64,000 bases of DNA, taken from assembly GCA_016716385.1 (NCBI GenBank), contig JADJWL010000005.1, positions 434,001-498,000 of the forward strand. The letters run 5' to 3'. The DNA is from Bryobacterales bacterium. Its GTDB lineage: Bacteria; Acidobacteriota; Terriglobia; Bryobacterales; Bryobacteraceae. Under the pieces are notes generated by a model. That model had not been told where the DNA came from, ran no database searches, and was given only the letters and a program-made list of their open reading frames with translations. The number at the start of each line of letters is the position of its first letter. Positions within the stretch are counted from its first letter, which is position 1. Positions 49,709-58,124 of the stretch are shown here, piece by piece. The position numbers were made by a program, and so were the translations under genes.

Positions 49709-51388
49709 ATGCTGCCGCCGAGCCATGTGACCGGACCAAGGGATACGCCCCTGATCGAGCAAACCATCGGAGCCTTTCTCGATGGCGCCGCCGTCCGCTG
49801 GGCGGAGCGCGACGCGCTGATCGTCCGCCACCAGAACATTCGCTGGACCTACGGCGAACTCCAGCGGCGCGTGGACGCCCTTGCCGCGGGCTTCCTGGCG
49901 CTGGGGCTTGAGCCTGGCGAGCGGGTCGGGATCTGGTCGCCGAATCACGCGGAATGGGTCCTCACGCAGTTCGCCACCGCCAAGGCCGGACTCATCCTCG
50001 TCACAATCAACCCGGCCTACCGCACTCTCGAACTCGAGCATGCGCTCCGCAAGGCCGGATGCAAAGCGCTCGTGATGGCGAGCCGGTTCCGCAAAGCCGA
50101 CTTCGTCGCGACGCTGCGGGAACTTGCGCCGGAACTGGCGGACGCCCCGCCGGGCAGCCTGCACGCCGCGCGCCTCCCGGAACTCCGCGTCGTGATCTCG
50201 CTCGACGCCGAGCCGCCTCCCGGAATGGTGCCGTTCGCCGCTGTGGCCGCCGGCGGGGATGCCGCCCGCTTGGCTGCTATCCAACCAGGCCTGAGCGCCC
50301 ATGACCCCATCAACATCCAGTTCACCAGCGGCACCACGGGACTCCCCAAGGGCGCGACACTCACGCACCGCAACATCCTCAACAACGGCTATTTCAGCGC
50401 TCTCACCATGGGTCTGCGCGAAGGGGACAGGCTCTGCATCCCGGTCCCTCTCTACCACTGCTTCGGCATGGTGCTGTCGAACCTCGCCTGTATCACGGCG
50501 GGCGCCGCAATGGTGTTTCCCAGCGAGGGCTTCGACGCGCGCGCCGTCCTGGAGACGGTCGAAGCGGAGCGCTGCACGATGCTGCACGGCGTGCCGACCA
50601 TGTTTGTCGCGGAACTGGAGCACCCCGATTTCGCCAGCTTCGCTCTCTCCAGCCTGCGCGGCGGGATCATGGCCGGATCGCCCTGCCCGATCGAACTGAT
50701 GCGACGCGTGATCGACCGCATGCACCTGCGCGAGATCACGATCGGCTATGGCATGACCGAAACCAGCCCGATCAGCTTTCAGAGTTCGATACACGACCCG
50801 CTCGACCGCCGCGTGTCGACCGTGGGACGCATCCATCCGCACGCTGAGGTGAAGATCGTCGACGCCGCCGGACGCACCGTGCCCCGCGGTGAACCTGGCG
50901 AACTACTGACCCGCGGCTACCTGGTCATGCCCGGCTACTGGGACGATCCGGAGCAGACCGCGGCGGCCATCGACGCCGACGGCTGGATGCGCACCGGTGA
51001 CCTGGCGACGATCGACGAAGAGGGCTACTGCAACATCGTCGGACGGATCAAAGATATGGTGATCCGGGGCGGCGAGAACGTGTATCCGCGCGAAATCGAG
51101 GAATTCCTCTACCAGCACCCGAAGATCGAGACGGTGCAGGTGTTCGGGGTTCCGGACCCGAAGTACGGCGAGGAGATTTGCGCCTGGATCCGCGTGCGCG
51201 CCGGGGAGACGCTATCCGACGCGGAGGTGCGCGAGTTCTGCGCAGACCGCATCGCGCGCTACAAGATCCCCCGCTACATCGAGTTTGTCGACGAGTTCCC
51301 GATGACGGTGACCGGCAAGATCCAGAAGTTCGCCATGCGGAAGAATGTCATGGAACGGCTTGGGTTGCGGCCGCAGGAAACGGCTTGA
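49709..51388 (+). CDS. AMP-binding acyl-CoA synthetase
   Basis: 559 residues. The ATP-binding P-loop-like motif NIQFTSGTTGLPKGATLTHR, GYGMTETSP, and the hinge TGDLATIDEEGYCNIVGRIK define an ANL-superfamily adenylating enzyme. The C-terminal lysine motif is PMTVTGKIQKFAMRK, with the catalytic Lys near the end. The sequence is closest to medium/long-chain fatty-acyl-CoA ligases by layout, but the acyl specificity is not readable. The ATG at 49709 lies 13 bases after GAGG, which is somewhat far; a GTG at 49727 is an alternative start. It is convergent with serS (one-base gap). Confidence 0.85.
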   Translation: MLPPSHVTGPRDTPLIEQTIGAFLDGAAVRWAERDALIVRHQNIRWTYGELQRRVDALAAGFLALGLEPGERVGIWSPNHAEWVLTQFATAKAGLILVTINPAYRTLELEHALRKAGCKALVMASRFRKADFVATLRELAPELADAPPGSLHAARLPELRVVISLDAEPPPGMVPFAAVAAGGDAARLAAIQPGLSAHDPINIQFTSGTTGLPKGATLTHRNILNNGYFSALTMGLREGDRLCIPVPLYHCFGMVLSNLACITAGAAMVFPSEGFDARAVLETVEAERCTMLHGVPTMFVAELEHPDFASFALSSLRGGIMAGSPCPIELMRRVIDRMHLREITIGYGMTETSPISFQSSIHDPLDRRVSTVGRIHPHAEVKIVDAAGRTVPRGEPGELLTRGYLVMPGYWDDPEQTAAAIDADGWMRTGDLATIDEEGYCNIVGRIKDMVIRGGENVYPREIEEFLYQHPKIETVQVFGVPDPKYGEEICAWIRVRAGETLSDAEVREFCADRIARYKIPRYIEFVDEFPMTVTGKIQKFAMRKNVMERLGLRPQETA

Positions 51389-51389
51389 G

Positions 51390-52685
51390 CTACCCCAGCA
51401 CGCCCTGCGGCGTAATCCGTTCCGCGTTCAGGTAGGGACGCAGCGCCTCCGGCACCACGACGGTCCCGTCGGCCGCCTGGTAGTTCTCGACAATTGCCAC
51501 CCAGGTGCGTCCCACGGCGAGACCGCTGCCGTTCAGCGTATGGGCGAAGTCCGACTTCGGCTTGCCCCCCTTGCCCGGCTCCCGGTACCGGATGCTCGCG
51601 CGGCGCGCCTGGAACGACTCGAAATTCGAGCAGGACGAAATCTCCTTAAATCCGTTCTGGCCGGGGAGCCACACTTCGATGTCGTACGTCTTCGCGGAGG
51701 AGAAGCCCATGTCGCCCGTGCATAGCACCACCGTGCGGAAAGGCAGTCCCAGGCGGCGCAGGATGTCCTCGGCGTCCGCCGTCAGCTTCTCGAGTTCTTC
51801 GTAGCTCTGTTCCGGCCGGGTGAACTTCACGAGCTCCACCTTCTGGAACTGGTGTTGGCGGATGATGCCGCGCACATCCCGTCCGTACGACCCCGCTTCG
51901 CTGCGGAAACACGGTGTGTACGCGCACAGGCGCAGCGGCAGGTTCGATCCTTCGAGTGTCTCGCTGCGGAAGAGGTTCGTCACCGGGACTTCGGCCGTCG
52001 GGGCGAGCCAGAAGTCCGTCCCCTCGCACTTGAAGAGATCCTCGGCGAACTTCGGGAGCTGGCCCGTGCCGTACAAGCTCGCCGAGTTCACCAGGAACGG
52101 CGGCAGCACTTCGGTGTAGCCGTGCTCGCGCGTGTGGACATCGAGCATGAAGTTGATCAGCGCGCGCTCCAGCCGCGCGCCCAGCCCCCAGTAGACCGCG
52201 AAGCGCGCTCCGGTCACCTTCGCCGCCCGCTCCAGGTCGAGGATGCCGAGTTCGGGACCCAGGTCCCAGTGCGCCTTCGGCTCGAAGGAGAACGCGGGCG
52301 GTTCACCCACGCGGCGGACCTCGACGTTGTCCTCGGGGCCGCGTCCGGCCGGGACGGATTCATGCGGCACGTTCGGCACGCCGGCCAGGAACTGGCGGAA
52401 CTCGTCTTCGAGGGTGCCGGCCTGTTTGTCCAGTTCCGCGATCCGCTCGCCGATGGCGCGGACTTCCACCTGGCGCGCGGCCGTGTCTTCGCCGGCTTTG
52501 CGCAACTGCGCGATCTCCCCGGTGGCCGCGTTGCGGCGCGCCTTCAACTCCTCGGCTTCCTGAATGGCGGCGCGGCGCCGGGCGTCCAACTCGCGGAACC
52601 CTTCGAGGTTGGGCGGGTTGGCCCGCAAGGACAGACGGGTCGAGATCGCGTCGAACTGCGCGCGAAAAGTAGCCAGATCGTGCAT
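51390..52685 (-). CDS. serS: Seryl-tRNA synthetase SerS
   Basis: 431 residues. An N-terminal antiparallel coiled coil (about 25-100, AIQEAEELKARRNAATGEIA) recognises the long variable arm of tRNA-Ser and tRNA-Sec. The class II core has motif 2 CFRSEAGSYGRDVRGIIRQH and motif 3 LNGSGLAVGRTWVAIVENYQ, with WLAPTAEVPVTNLFR before them. It charges tRNA-Ser and supplies Ser-tRNA(Sec) for SelA, which is encoded elsewhere in this window. The small zinc protein gene lies 45 bases upstream on the same strand and may be co-transcribed. Confidence 0.95.
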   Translation of the reverse strand: MHDLATFRAQFDAISTRLSLRANPPNLEGFRELDARRRAAIQEAEELKARRNAATGEIAQLRKAGEDTAARQVEVRAIGERIAELDKQAGTLEDEFRQFLAGVPNVPHESVPAGRGPEDNVEVRRVGEPPAFSFEPKAHWDLGPELGILDLERAAKVTGARFAVYWGLGARLERALINFMLDVHTREHGYTEVLPPFLVNSASLYGTGQLPKFAEDLFKCEGTDFWLAPTAEVPVTNLFRSETLEGSNLPLRLCAYTPCFRSEAGSYGRDVRGIIRQHQFQKVELVKFTRPEQSYEELEKLTADAEDILRRLGLPFRTVVLCTGDMGFSSAKTYDIEVWLPGQNGFKEISSCSNFESFQARRASIRYREPGKGGKPKSDFAHTLNGSGLAVGRTWVAIVENYQAADGTVVVPEALRPYLNAERITPQGVLG

Positions 52686-52730
52686 CGGATCTATGCTAGC
52701 GCAGCGTGGGATACGGGCTTCGCAGGCGGG

Positions 52731-52871
52731 CTATTCCTCTTCCTCGTAGACCGGCACCATCTCCAGGTCTTCAGCTTCGAAAATCATCCGGCAGTCGACG
52801 CATTCCACGTAATCCACGCCATCGCGCCGGGCAATCATGACAGTGTTCTTATGCTCACAAGCCGTCTGCAT
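52731..52871 (-). CDS. 46-residue zinc-ribbon-like protein
   Basis: A small protein, MQTACEHKNTVMIARRDGVD then YVECVDCRMIFEAEDLEMVP with an acidic ending. Cys5 and His7 pair with the CxxC at 34-37, giving a probable C/H-C-C zinc site. The tail is strongly acidic (EEEE). An in-frame ATG at 52898 would add nine residues, but a promoter at 52888-52915 overlaps that start, which favours 52871. The residue pattern looks conserved rather than random, and I have a recollection of similar small Acidobacteria proteins. It sits just upstream of serS on the same strand and divergently to hemB. Function is unknown. Confidence 0.6.
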   Translation of the reverse strand: MQTACEHKNTVMIARRDGVDYVECVDCRMIFEAEDLEMVPVYEEEE

Positions 52872-52887
52872 AACGGAGATACTGTCT

Positions 52888-52915
52888 ATCTTATGCATCG
52901 ACGAAACCTTGTCAA
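52888..52915 (-). promoter_or_regulatory. Candidate sigma-70-type promoter for small zinc protein and serS
   Basis: On the minus strand TTGACA (52915-52910) and TAAGAT (52893-52888) are separated by 16 bases. The -35 matches the consensus exactly and the -10 at four of six. The start site would lie about 10 bases before the ATG at 52871, giving a very short leader without a Shine-Dalgarno sequence. Confidence 0.5.
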
Positions 52916-52950
52916 GAGCCTCCGGGCGATTGTGGGATAGAATCCGGACA

Positions 52951-53919
52951 ATGCCCTATCCGATCCACCGTCCGCGCCGTTTGCGGCGGACCGAGTCCCT
53001 GCGGCGGCTGGTCCGCGAAACACGCCTGGCTCCCTCGCAGTTGATTCTGCCCCTGTTCGTCTGTCCCGGCGAAGGCATCCGTCGGGAGATCTCCGCCATG
53101 CCGGGCAACTCCCAGCTTTCGATCGATCAACTTGTCCGCGAATGCGAAGAGGTGCAGTCGCTCGAACTGGGCGGGGTGATCCTGTTCGGACTTCCCGAGA
53201 GCAAGGACGAGGAGGCTTCGGGCGCGTACGCCGAAGACGGCATCGTGCAGCGCGCGGTCCGGGCGTTGAAGGAGAACGTGCCCGGGCTGCTTGTGATGAC
53301 CGATGTCTGCAACTGCGAGTACACCAGCCACGGCCACTGCGGCAAGATCGTGGATGGCGACGTGGACAACGACGCCACGCTCGACTGGCTCGCGGCAGCG
53401 GCCGTGTCCCACGCGCGCGCCGGGGCGGACGTCGTGGCGCCTTCGGACATGATGGATGGCCGCGTCGGGCGGATCCGCGCGGCGCTCGATGCCGCGGGCT
53501 TCGCGCACGTGCCGGTGCTCTCCTACGCGGCGAAGTTCGCCTCCTGCTTCTACGGGCCGTTTCGCGAAGCGGCTGAGTCCACGCCGCAGTTCGGCGACCG
53601 GCGCAGCTACCAGATGGACCCCGCCAACGCCCGTGAAGCCATGCGCGAGATCGCGCTCGATCTGGAAGAGGGCGCCGACATGATCATGGTGAAGCCGGCC
53701 ATGCCCTATCTGGACCTGATCTGGCAGGCGCGGCAGCGTTGGGACGTCCCCATCGCCGCCTATCAGGTGAGCGGCGAGTTCTCCATGATCCAGGCGGCGG
53801 CGCGCAACGGGTGGATCGATGGCGATCGCGCGATGATCGAGTCCCTCACGGCGATCCGGCGATCCGGCGCGGACTGCATCCTCACCTACTTCGCCAAGGA
53901 CGCCGCCAGGCTACTCTAG
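52951..53919 (+). CDS. hemB: Delta-aminolevulinic acid dehydratase HemB
   Basis: 322 residues from ATG 52951; the longer in-frame ATG at 52837 lies over the divergent small gene. The zinc cysteines are Cys120, Cys122 and Cys130 in TDVCNCEYTSHGHCG, so the enzyme is the zinc type. The two active-site lysines are Lys195 in SYAAKFASCFYGPF and Lys248 in DMIMVKPAMPYLD (the Schiff base). It condenses two ALA molecules to porphobilinogen in haem synthesis. Its TAG shares one base with the GTG of the rhamnulokinase gene, an unusual partner for hemB. Confidence 0.95.
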   Translation: MPYPIHRPRRLRRTESLRRLVRETRLAPSQLILPLFVCPGEGIRREISAMPGNSQLSIDQLVRECEEVQSLELGGVILFGLPESKDEEASGAYAEDGIVQRAVRALKENVPGLLVMTDVCNCEYTSHGHCGKIVDGDVDNDATLDWLAAAAVSHARAGADVVAPSDMMDGRVGRIRAALDAAGFAHVPVLSYAAKFASCFYGPFREAAESTPQFGDRRSYQMDPANAREAMREIALDLEEGADMIMVKPAMPYLDLIWQARQRWDVPIAAYQVSGEFSMIQAAARNGWIDGDRAMIESLTAIRRSGADCILTYFAKDAARLL

Positions 53920-55382
53920 TGCGGCATTACCTGGCGTTCGACCTTGGCGCCGAGAGCGGGCGCGCCATGCTGGGTACGCTCGCGGAGGGGCGCCTGTCCC
54001 TGACGGAGCTGCACCGGTTCCCGAACGAGCCGGTATGGGTGGGCGAGGCGCTCTATTGGGACGCCCTGCGGCTGTTTCACGAAATCCGCCGCGGTCTGGC
54101 CGCCGCCGGACGGGAACGGCGGCTCACCCTCGACGGCGTTGCCGTCGACACGTGGGGCGTCGATTTCGCGCTTCTCGACGAGAGCGGCGCGCTGATCGAC
54201 AACCCCCGGCACTACCGCGACGCGAGGACCAGCGGCATCCCCGAGAGATTGTTCCGGACTCTGCCGCGCGAGCAGATCCACCGCCGCACCGGCGTGCAGT
54301 TCATGCAGATCAACACGCTGTACCAACTGCACGCGATGCTGGGAACCCCGGCTCTCGAACGGGCTGGAACGCTGCTGATGATGCCGGACCTGTTCCACTA
54401 CTGGCTCACCGGCGTGATCCGCGGCGAAGTCACCATCGCCAGCACCACGCAGTTCTTCGATCCGCGGGCGCGGTGCTGGGCGGGCGACCTGCTGGAAGGC
54501 GCGGGCATTCCGCCGGCGATCCTGCCGGAACTCGTGGAACCGGGCACGCTGCTCGCTCCCCTGCGGGACGAAGTCGCACGCGCGGCGGGACTCGATCCGG
54601 CGCCCGTCTTTGCCACCGGCTGCCATGACACGGCGTCGGCCGTCGCGGCAGTGCCGGCGCAAGGAGACGGCTGGTGCTACATCAGCTCCGGCACCTGGTC
54701 GCTGATGGGCGTCGAGACGGCGGAGCCGGTCATCGACGAGCGCAGCCTGGCGATGGGTCTGACCAACGAAGCGGGCGTGGCCGGACGCACACGGCTGCTG
54801 CGCAATATCGCGGGACTCTGGTTGCTGCAGGAGTGCCGCCGCGCCTGGGTTCTGGAGGGCCATGAGTGGACCTATGCCGACCTGACCCGCGCCGCCGCGG
54901 CCGCCCCGCCCTTCGTCGCGGTCCTCGACCCCGACGCCTTTCTCGCACCCGGCGGAATGCCGGACCAGATCGCGGCCTTCTGCGCGCGGACCGGGCAACC
55001 GGCGCCTCAGGACGAAGCGTCGATAGCGCGCACGATTCTCGAGAGCCTCGCGCTCCGCTACCGGCAGGTGCTGGAAATGCTCGAATCGCTGTTGGGGCGG
55101 CGCCTGGAGCCTATCCACATTGTCGGGGGTGGATCACGTAATACGTTGCTGAACGAGTTCGTCGCCGGCGCCACCGGACGCGCCGTGATGGCGGGTCCAG
55201 CCGAGGCGACCGCCGCGGGCAACGTCCTGGTCCAGGCGATGGGCGCCGGCGCCGTGGACTCGATCGAAGAAATTCGCGCGATCGTGCGGCGCTCGTTCGA
55301 CGCCGTCACGGTCGAGCCGGAGCCGTCCGCGGCATGGGACGATGCCTACGCGCGTTTCCTGCGCATCCAAGGAGCTTCATGA
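53919..55382 (+). CDS. rhaB: Rhamnulokinase-type FGGY carbohydrate kinase
   Basis: 487 residues from GTG 53919, overlapping the hemB stop by one base. It starts RHYLAFDLGAESGRAMLG, the ATP-binding phosphate 1 loop of the FGGY family, with DTWGVDFALLDESG and INTLYQLHAM typical of RhaB. The C-terminal half has ISSGTWSLMGVE and IHIVGGGSRNTLLNEFVAGA. It phosphorylates L-rhamnulose, or a related ketose. Rhamnose isomerase and aldolase genes are not in the window, so the assignment rests on family pattern. Its stop overlaps the deaminase ATG (ATGA). Confidence 0.85.
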   Translation: MRHYLAFDLGAESGRAMLGTLAEGRLSLTELHRFPNEPVWVGEALYWDALRLFHEIRRGLAAAGRERRLTLDGVAVDTWGVDFALLDESGALIDNPRHYRDARTSGIPERLFRTLPREQIHRRTGVQFMQINTLYQLHAMLGTPALERAGTLLMMPDLFHYWLTGVIRGEVTIASTTQFFDPRARCWAGDLLEGAGIPPAILPELVEPGTLLAPLRDEVARAAGLDPAPVFATGCHDTASAVAAVPAQGDGWCYISSGTWSLMGVETAEPVIDERSLAMGLTNEAGVAGRTRLLRNIAGLWLLQECRRAWVLEGHEWTYADLTRAAAAAPPFVAVLDPDAFLAPGGMPDQIAAFCARTGQPAPQDEASIARTILESLALRYRQVLEMLESLLGRRLEPIHIVGGGSRNTLLNEFVAGATGRAVMAGPAEATAAGNVLVQAMGAGAVDSIEEIRAIVRRSFDAVTVEPEPSAAWDDAYARFLRIQGAS

Positions 55383-55852
55383 ATACCCCGGAAGAGTTTC
55401 TGCGCCTGGCGATCCGGCTGGCCGAAGAGAACGTCGCGAGCGCGCGCGGCGGACCCTTCGCCGCGGTCATCGCGCGCGACGACCAGGTGATTGCCACCGG
55501 CGTCAACCTCGTGACGAGTACGCACGATCCGACGGCCCACGCCGAAGTCGTGGCGATCCGCGAAGCGTGCCGCGTGTTGGGCCGCTTTCAGTTGAAGGGC
55601 TGCGCGATCTACTCTTCGTGCGAGCCGTGCCCGATGTGCCTCGGCGCCATTTACTGGGCGCGTCCCGCGAGGCTCTACTTCGCCGCGTCGCGCCACGATG
55701 CGGCGGCGGCCGGCTTCGACGATGCGTTCCTCTACCAGGAGATCGCCGCGCCGCTCGAAGCCCGGCGCATCCCCACCGCACACCTGCTGGAGAACGAGGC
55801 CGGAAGCCCGTTCGATGCCTGGCGCGCCAAGCTCGACCGGATCGCGTACTAG
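55379..55852 (+). CDS. guaD: Cytidine/deoxycytidylate-type deaminase, probable guanine deaminase
   Basis: 157 residues. The zinc site is PTAHAEVVAIREAC (His, catalytic Glu) plus SSCEPCPMCLGAIYWA (PCxxC). The surrounding pattern NLVTSTHDPTAHAE and FDDAFLYQEIAAP matches the bacterial GuaD guanine deaminases, which convert guanine to xanthine, rather than tRNA adenosine deaminase TadA. It overlaps rhaB as ATGA. The operon of hemB, rhaB, guaD and then trmFO shows no evident common pathway. Confidence 0.85.
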   Translation: MNTPEEFLRLAIRLAEENVASARGGPFAAVIARDDQVIATGVNLVTSTHDPTAHAEVVAIREACRVLGRFQLKGCAIYSSCEPCPMCLGAIYWARPARLYFAASRHDAAAAGFDDAFLYQEIAAPLEARRIPTAHLLENEAGSPFDAWRAKLDRIAY

Positions 55853-55880
55853 GCGGCGGGTAAGATGAAAGGTACCCAGC

Positions 55881-57200
55881 ATGCAGGGACCGGTGCACAT
55901 CATTGGCGGCGGCCTCGCCGGAACGGAAGCCGCGTGGCAGTTGGCGCGCCGCGGCGTCGCTTCGCGCCTCTACGAGATGCGTCCCGTTCGCGTCACCCCC
56001 GCCCACCGTACTGACCGGCTCGCCGAACTCGTGTGCAGCAATTCGCTGAAGACCGATACGGCGAACACCGCGCCCTGGCTGCTCAAGGAAGAACTGCGGC
56101 GGCTGGGATCGCTGCTTCTGCAGGCGGCGGCGAGCGCCCGGGTGCCCGGAGGGCAGGCGCTCACGGTGGATCGCGAGATCTTCGCCGAAGCCGTCACGTG
56201 CGCCGTGGAGAACGAGGCGCTGATCGAGATCGTGCGCGAGGAGGTGACCGCGCTGCCCGATGGCGTGTGCATCGTCGCCAGCGGCCCTTTGACGAGTGAC
56301 GCCCTGGCCGAGGAGATCGCGCGCCTTACCGGGTCCGGACGGTTGTCCTTCTACGACAGCATCAGCCCCATCGTCGACGCATCCACCATCGACCGGAACA
56401 TCGCGTTTGCCGCCTCGCGCCACGGCAAGTCCCTCGACGGCGGCGACGACTACCTGAACTGTCCGCTCGACCGCGGCCAGTACGAAGCTTTTGTCGATGC
56501 ATTGCTGGCCGGCGAGCAGGTGCCTGCCCACATCGAGCAGGACAACCCCTGCTACTTCGAAGCATGCCTGCCCATTGAGGTCCTGGCGCGCCGCGGGCGC
56601 GAAACGCTCCGCTTCGGCCCGATGAAGCCCACCGGCCTCACCGACCCACGCACGGGCCGCTGGCCATACGCAGCCGTCCAACTGCGCCAGGAGAACCTGC
56701 GCGCGGACAGCTACAACCTGGTCGGCTTTCAGAACTACCTGCGGTTCGGCGAACAGAAGCGGATCCTGCGGATGATTCCCGGTCTCGAGAACGCCGAGTT
56801 CCTGCGCTACGGGCAGATCCACCGCAATACGTACATCAACGCTCCATCGCTCCTGACGCCGCTGCTCTCGATGCGGCGCGAACCGCACGTGTTCTTCGCC
56901 GGGCAGATCTGCGGCATTGAGGGCTACGTCGAATCGATCGCCACCGGACTGGTCGCGGGACTCGCCGCCGCGGATCTCGTGCAGGGCGCCGTCCCACGGC
57001 CTTTCCCGCGCGAGTCGGCGGTTGGTTCGCTCTGTCACTATGTCTCCGGCGCGGAGGCGCGCAACTATCAACCGGCCAACATCGCCTTCGACCTGCTGCC
57101 CCCGGTGGACGGATTCCGCCGCGACCGCCAGGCGCGCCACGCGGCGATCTGCCGGCGCGCGCTCGAAAGCCTGGAAGCCCACGTCCATGCCGTTGCGTGA
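55881..57200 (+). CDS. trmFO: FADH2-dependent tRNA uridine-54 C5-methyltransferase TrmFO
   Basis: 439 residues. The FAD-binding motif is VHIIGGGLAGTEAAWQLARR and the TrmFO signature is HRTDRLAELVCSNSLKTD, then NTAPWLLKEELRRLGSLL. The later FFAGQICGIEGYVESIATGL is the second flavin motif. It makes ribothymidine at tRNA position 54 using methylene-tetrahydrofolate as the methyl source. Its stop overlaps the xer-type recombinase by 14 bases, a neighbour relationship also found in Firmicutes. Translation begins 28 bases after guaD. Confidence 0.94.
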   Translation: MQGPVHIIGGGLAGTEAAWQLARRGVASRLYEMRPVRVTPAHRTDRLAELVCSNSLKTDTANTAPWLLKEELRRLGSLLLQAAASARVPGGQALTVDREIFAEAVTCAVENEALIEIVREEVTALPDGVCIVASGPLTSDALAEEIARLTGSGRLSFYDSISPIVDASTIDRNIAFAASRHGKSLDGGDDYLNCPLDRGQYEAFVDALLAGEQVPAHIEQDNPCYFEACLPIEVLARRGRETLRFGPMKPTGLTDPRTGRWPYAAVQLRQENLRADSYNLVGFQNYLRFGEQKRILRMIPGLENAEFLRYGQIHRNTYINAPSLLTPLLSMRREPHVFFAGQICGIEGYVESIATGLVAGLAAADLVQGAVPRPFPRESAVGSLCHYVSGAEARNYQPANIAFDLLPPVDGFRRDRQARHAAICRRALESLEAHVHAVA

Positions 57201-58077
57201 CGCAATCGCGGACTACCTCGCCGAACTGGCCCGCCGGCAGGCCTCTTCTTTGACCATCCGCACCTACCAGAGCGATCTCGAGGAGTTTGCCGCGTACTTC
57301 TCACCCCCTGGCGAGACTCCGCCCGCGCCCGCGGCGTTCGATGCCTGGATGATCCGCGAATGGCTGGCCCATCTGCACGAACGGAAATTGCAGGCCGCGA
57401 CGATCCGGCGCAAGCTGGCCGCCGCACGGGCGTTCTTCCGTTTCCTCTGCGGCGAAGGATTGCTCCCGGTGAATCCCGCGAAGCTCGTTCGCACCCCAAA
57501 GGCGCCGCAAACGCTGCCCGTCGCGCCGCCGGCGGAAGAGACGAACCGGTTTCTGGACGGCGTCGCGAGCCGGCAGGAGCGCCCGTTTCCCGCCCGCGAC
57601 CGCGCGCTGTTTGAGCTTCTGTACGGGTGCGGTCTGCGCGTCAGCGAACTGGTCGGGCTGGACCTCGATGACCTCGACCGCAGCGAGCGCTGGCTCCGTG
57701 TACGCGGCAAGGGACGCAAGGAGCGCCAGACGCCGTATCCGGCGCGGGCGGCCGAAGCGCTCGAACGCTACATCGGCGACCGCCAGGCGCCGCCGGAAGA
57801 GCGCGCGCTGTTCCTGAATTTCCGCGGCCGGCGGCTCAGCGCGCGCGGGGTCCGCTATCTGCTGCGCTGGTATACGCTGTCGCTCGGCGCGGATCCGTCC
57901 TTGCATCCCCACAGCTTCCGTCACGCCTACGCCACCCACCTGCTCGCAGCCGGCGCGGACCTCAGGGCCATCCAGGAGCTGCTGGGACACGCCCGCCTCT
58001 CCACTACGCAGAAGTATACCCACGTGTCCCTGACCGATCTGATGGCCGTCTACGACAGGGCCCACCCCAAAGCGTGA
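57187..58077 (+). CDS. XerC/XerD-type tyrosine recombinase
   Basis: 296 residues from ATG 57187, inside the trmFO 3' end. An N-terminal SAM-like core-binding domain (about 5-105) is followed by the catalytic domain with Arg151 (GCGLRVSE), Lys175 (RGKGRKER), His242 and Arg245 (HPHSFRHAYATHLL), His268 (LLGHARLSTT) and the nucleophile Tyr277 (TTQKYTHVS). The set is complete, so it should be active. The trmFO neighbourhood and length argue for a housekeeping chromosome-dimer resolvase, but whether XerC or XerD cannot be told. No phage or integron context is seen. Confidence 0.9.
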   Translation: MPLRDAIADYLAELARRQASSLTIRTYQSDLEEFAAYFSPPGETPPAPAAFDAWMIREWLAHLHERKLQAATIRRKLAAARAFFRFLCGEGLLPVNPAKLVRTPKAPQTLPVAPPAEETNRFLDGVASRQERPFPARDRALFELLYGCGLRVSELVGLDLDDLDRSERWLRVRGKGRKERQTPYPARAAEALERYIGDRQAPPEERALFLNFRGRRLSARGVRYLLRWYTLSLGADPSLHPHSFRHAYATHLLAAGADLRAIQELLGHARLSTTQKYTHVSLTDLMAVYDRAHPKA

Positions 58078-58082
58078 GGCTC

Positions 58083-58124
58083 TTGACATAATTCTATCTT
58101 GCTGCGAATATCGAAATATGGCAG
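58083..58124 (+). promoter_or_regulatory. Candidate acr3 promoter with leaderless start and operator-like repeats
   Basis: TTGACA (58083-58088) and GAATAT (58106-58111), 17 bases apart, would start transcription at about the A of the acr3 ATG (58118). No Shine-Dalgarno sequence is present before the ATG. A tandem pair CGAATAT/CGAAATAT (58105-58119), flanked by CTGC and GCAG, lies over the -10 and start, where an ArsR repressor could bind. The -10 match is only 3 of 6, so this is tentative. Confidence 0.4.

Noticed and set aside
55503..57188. 561-codon minus-strand frame across guaD and trmFO
   Set aside because: Both plus-strand genes are strongly supported; the antisense frame has no recognisable domain.
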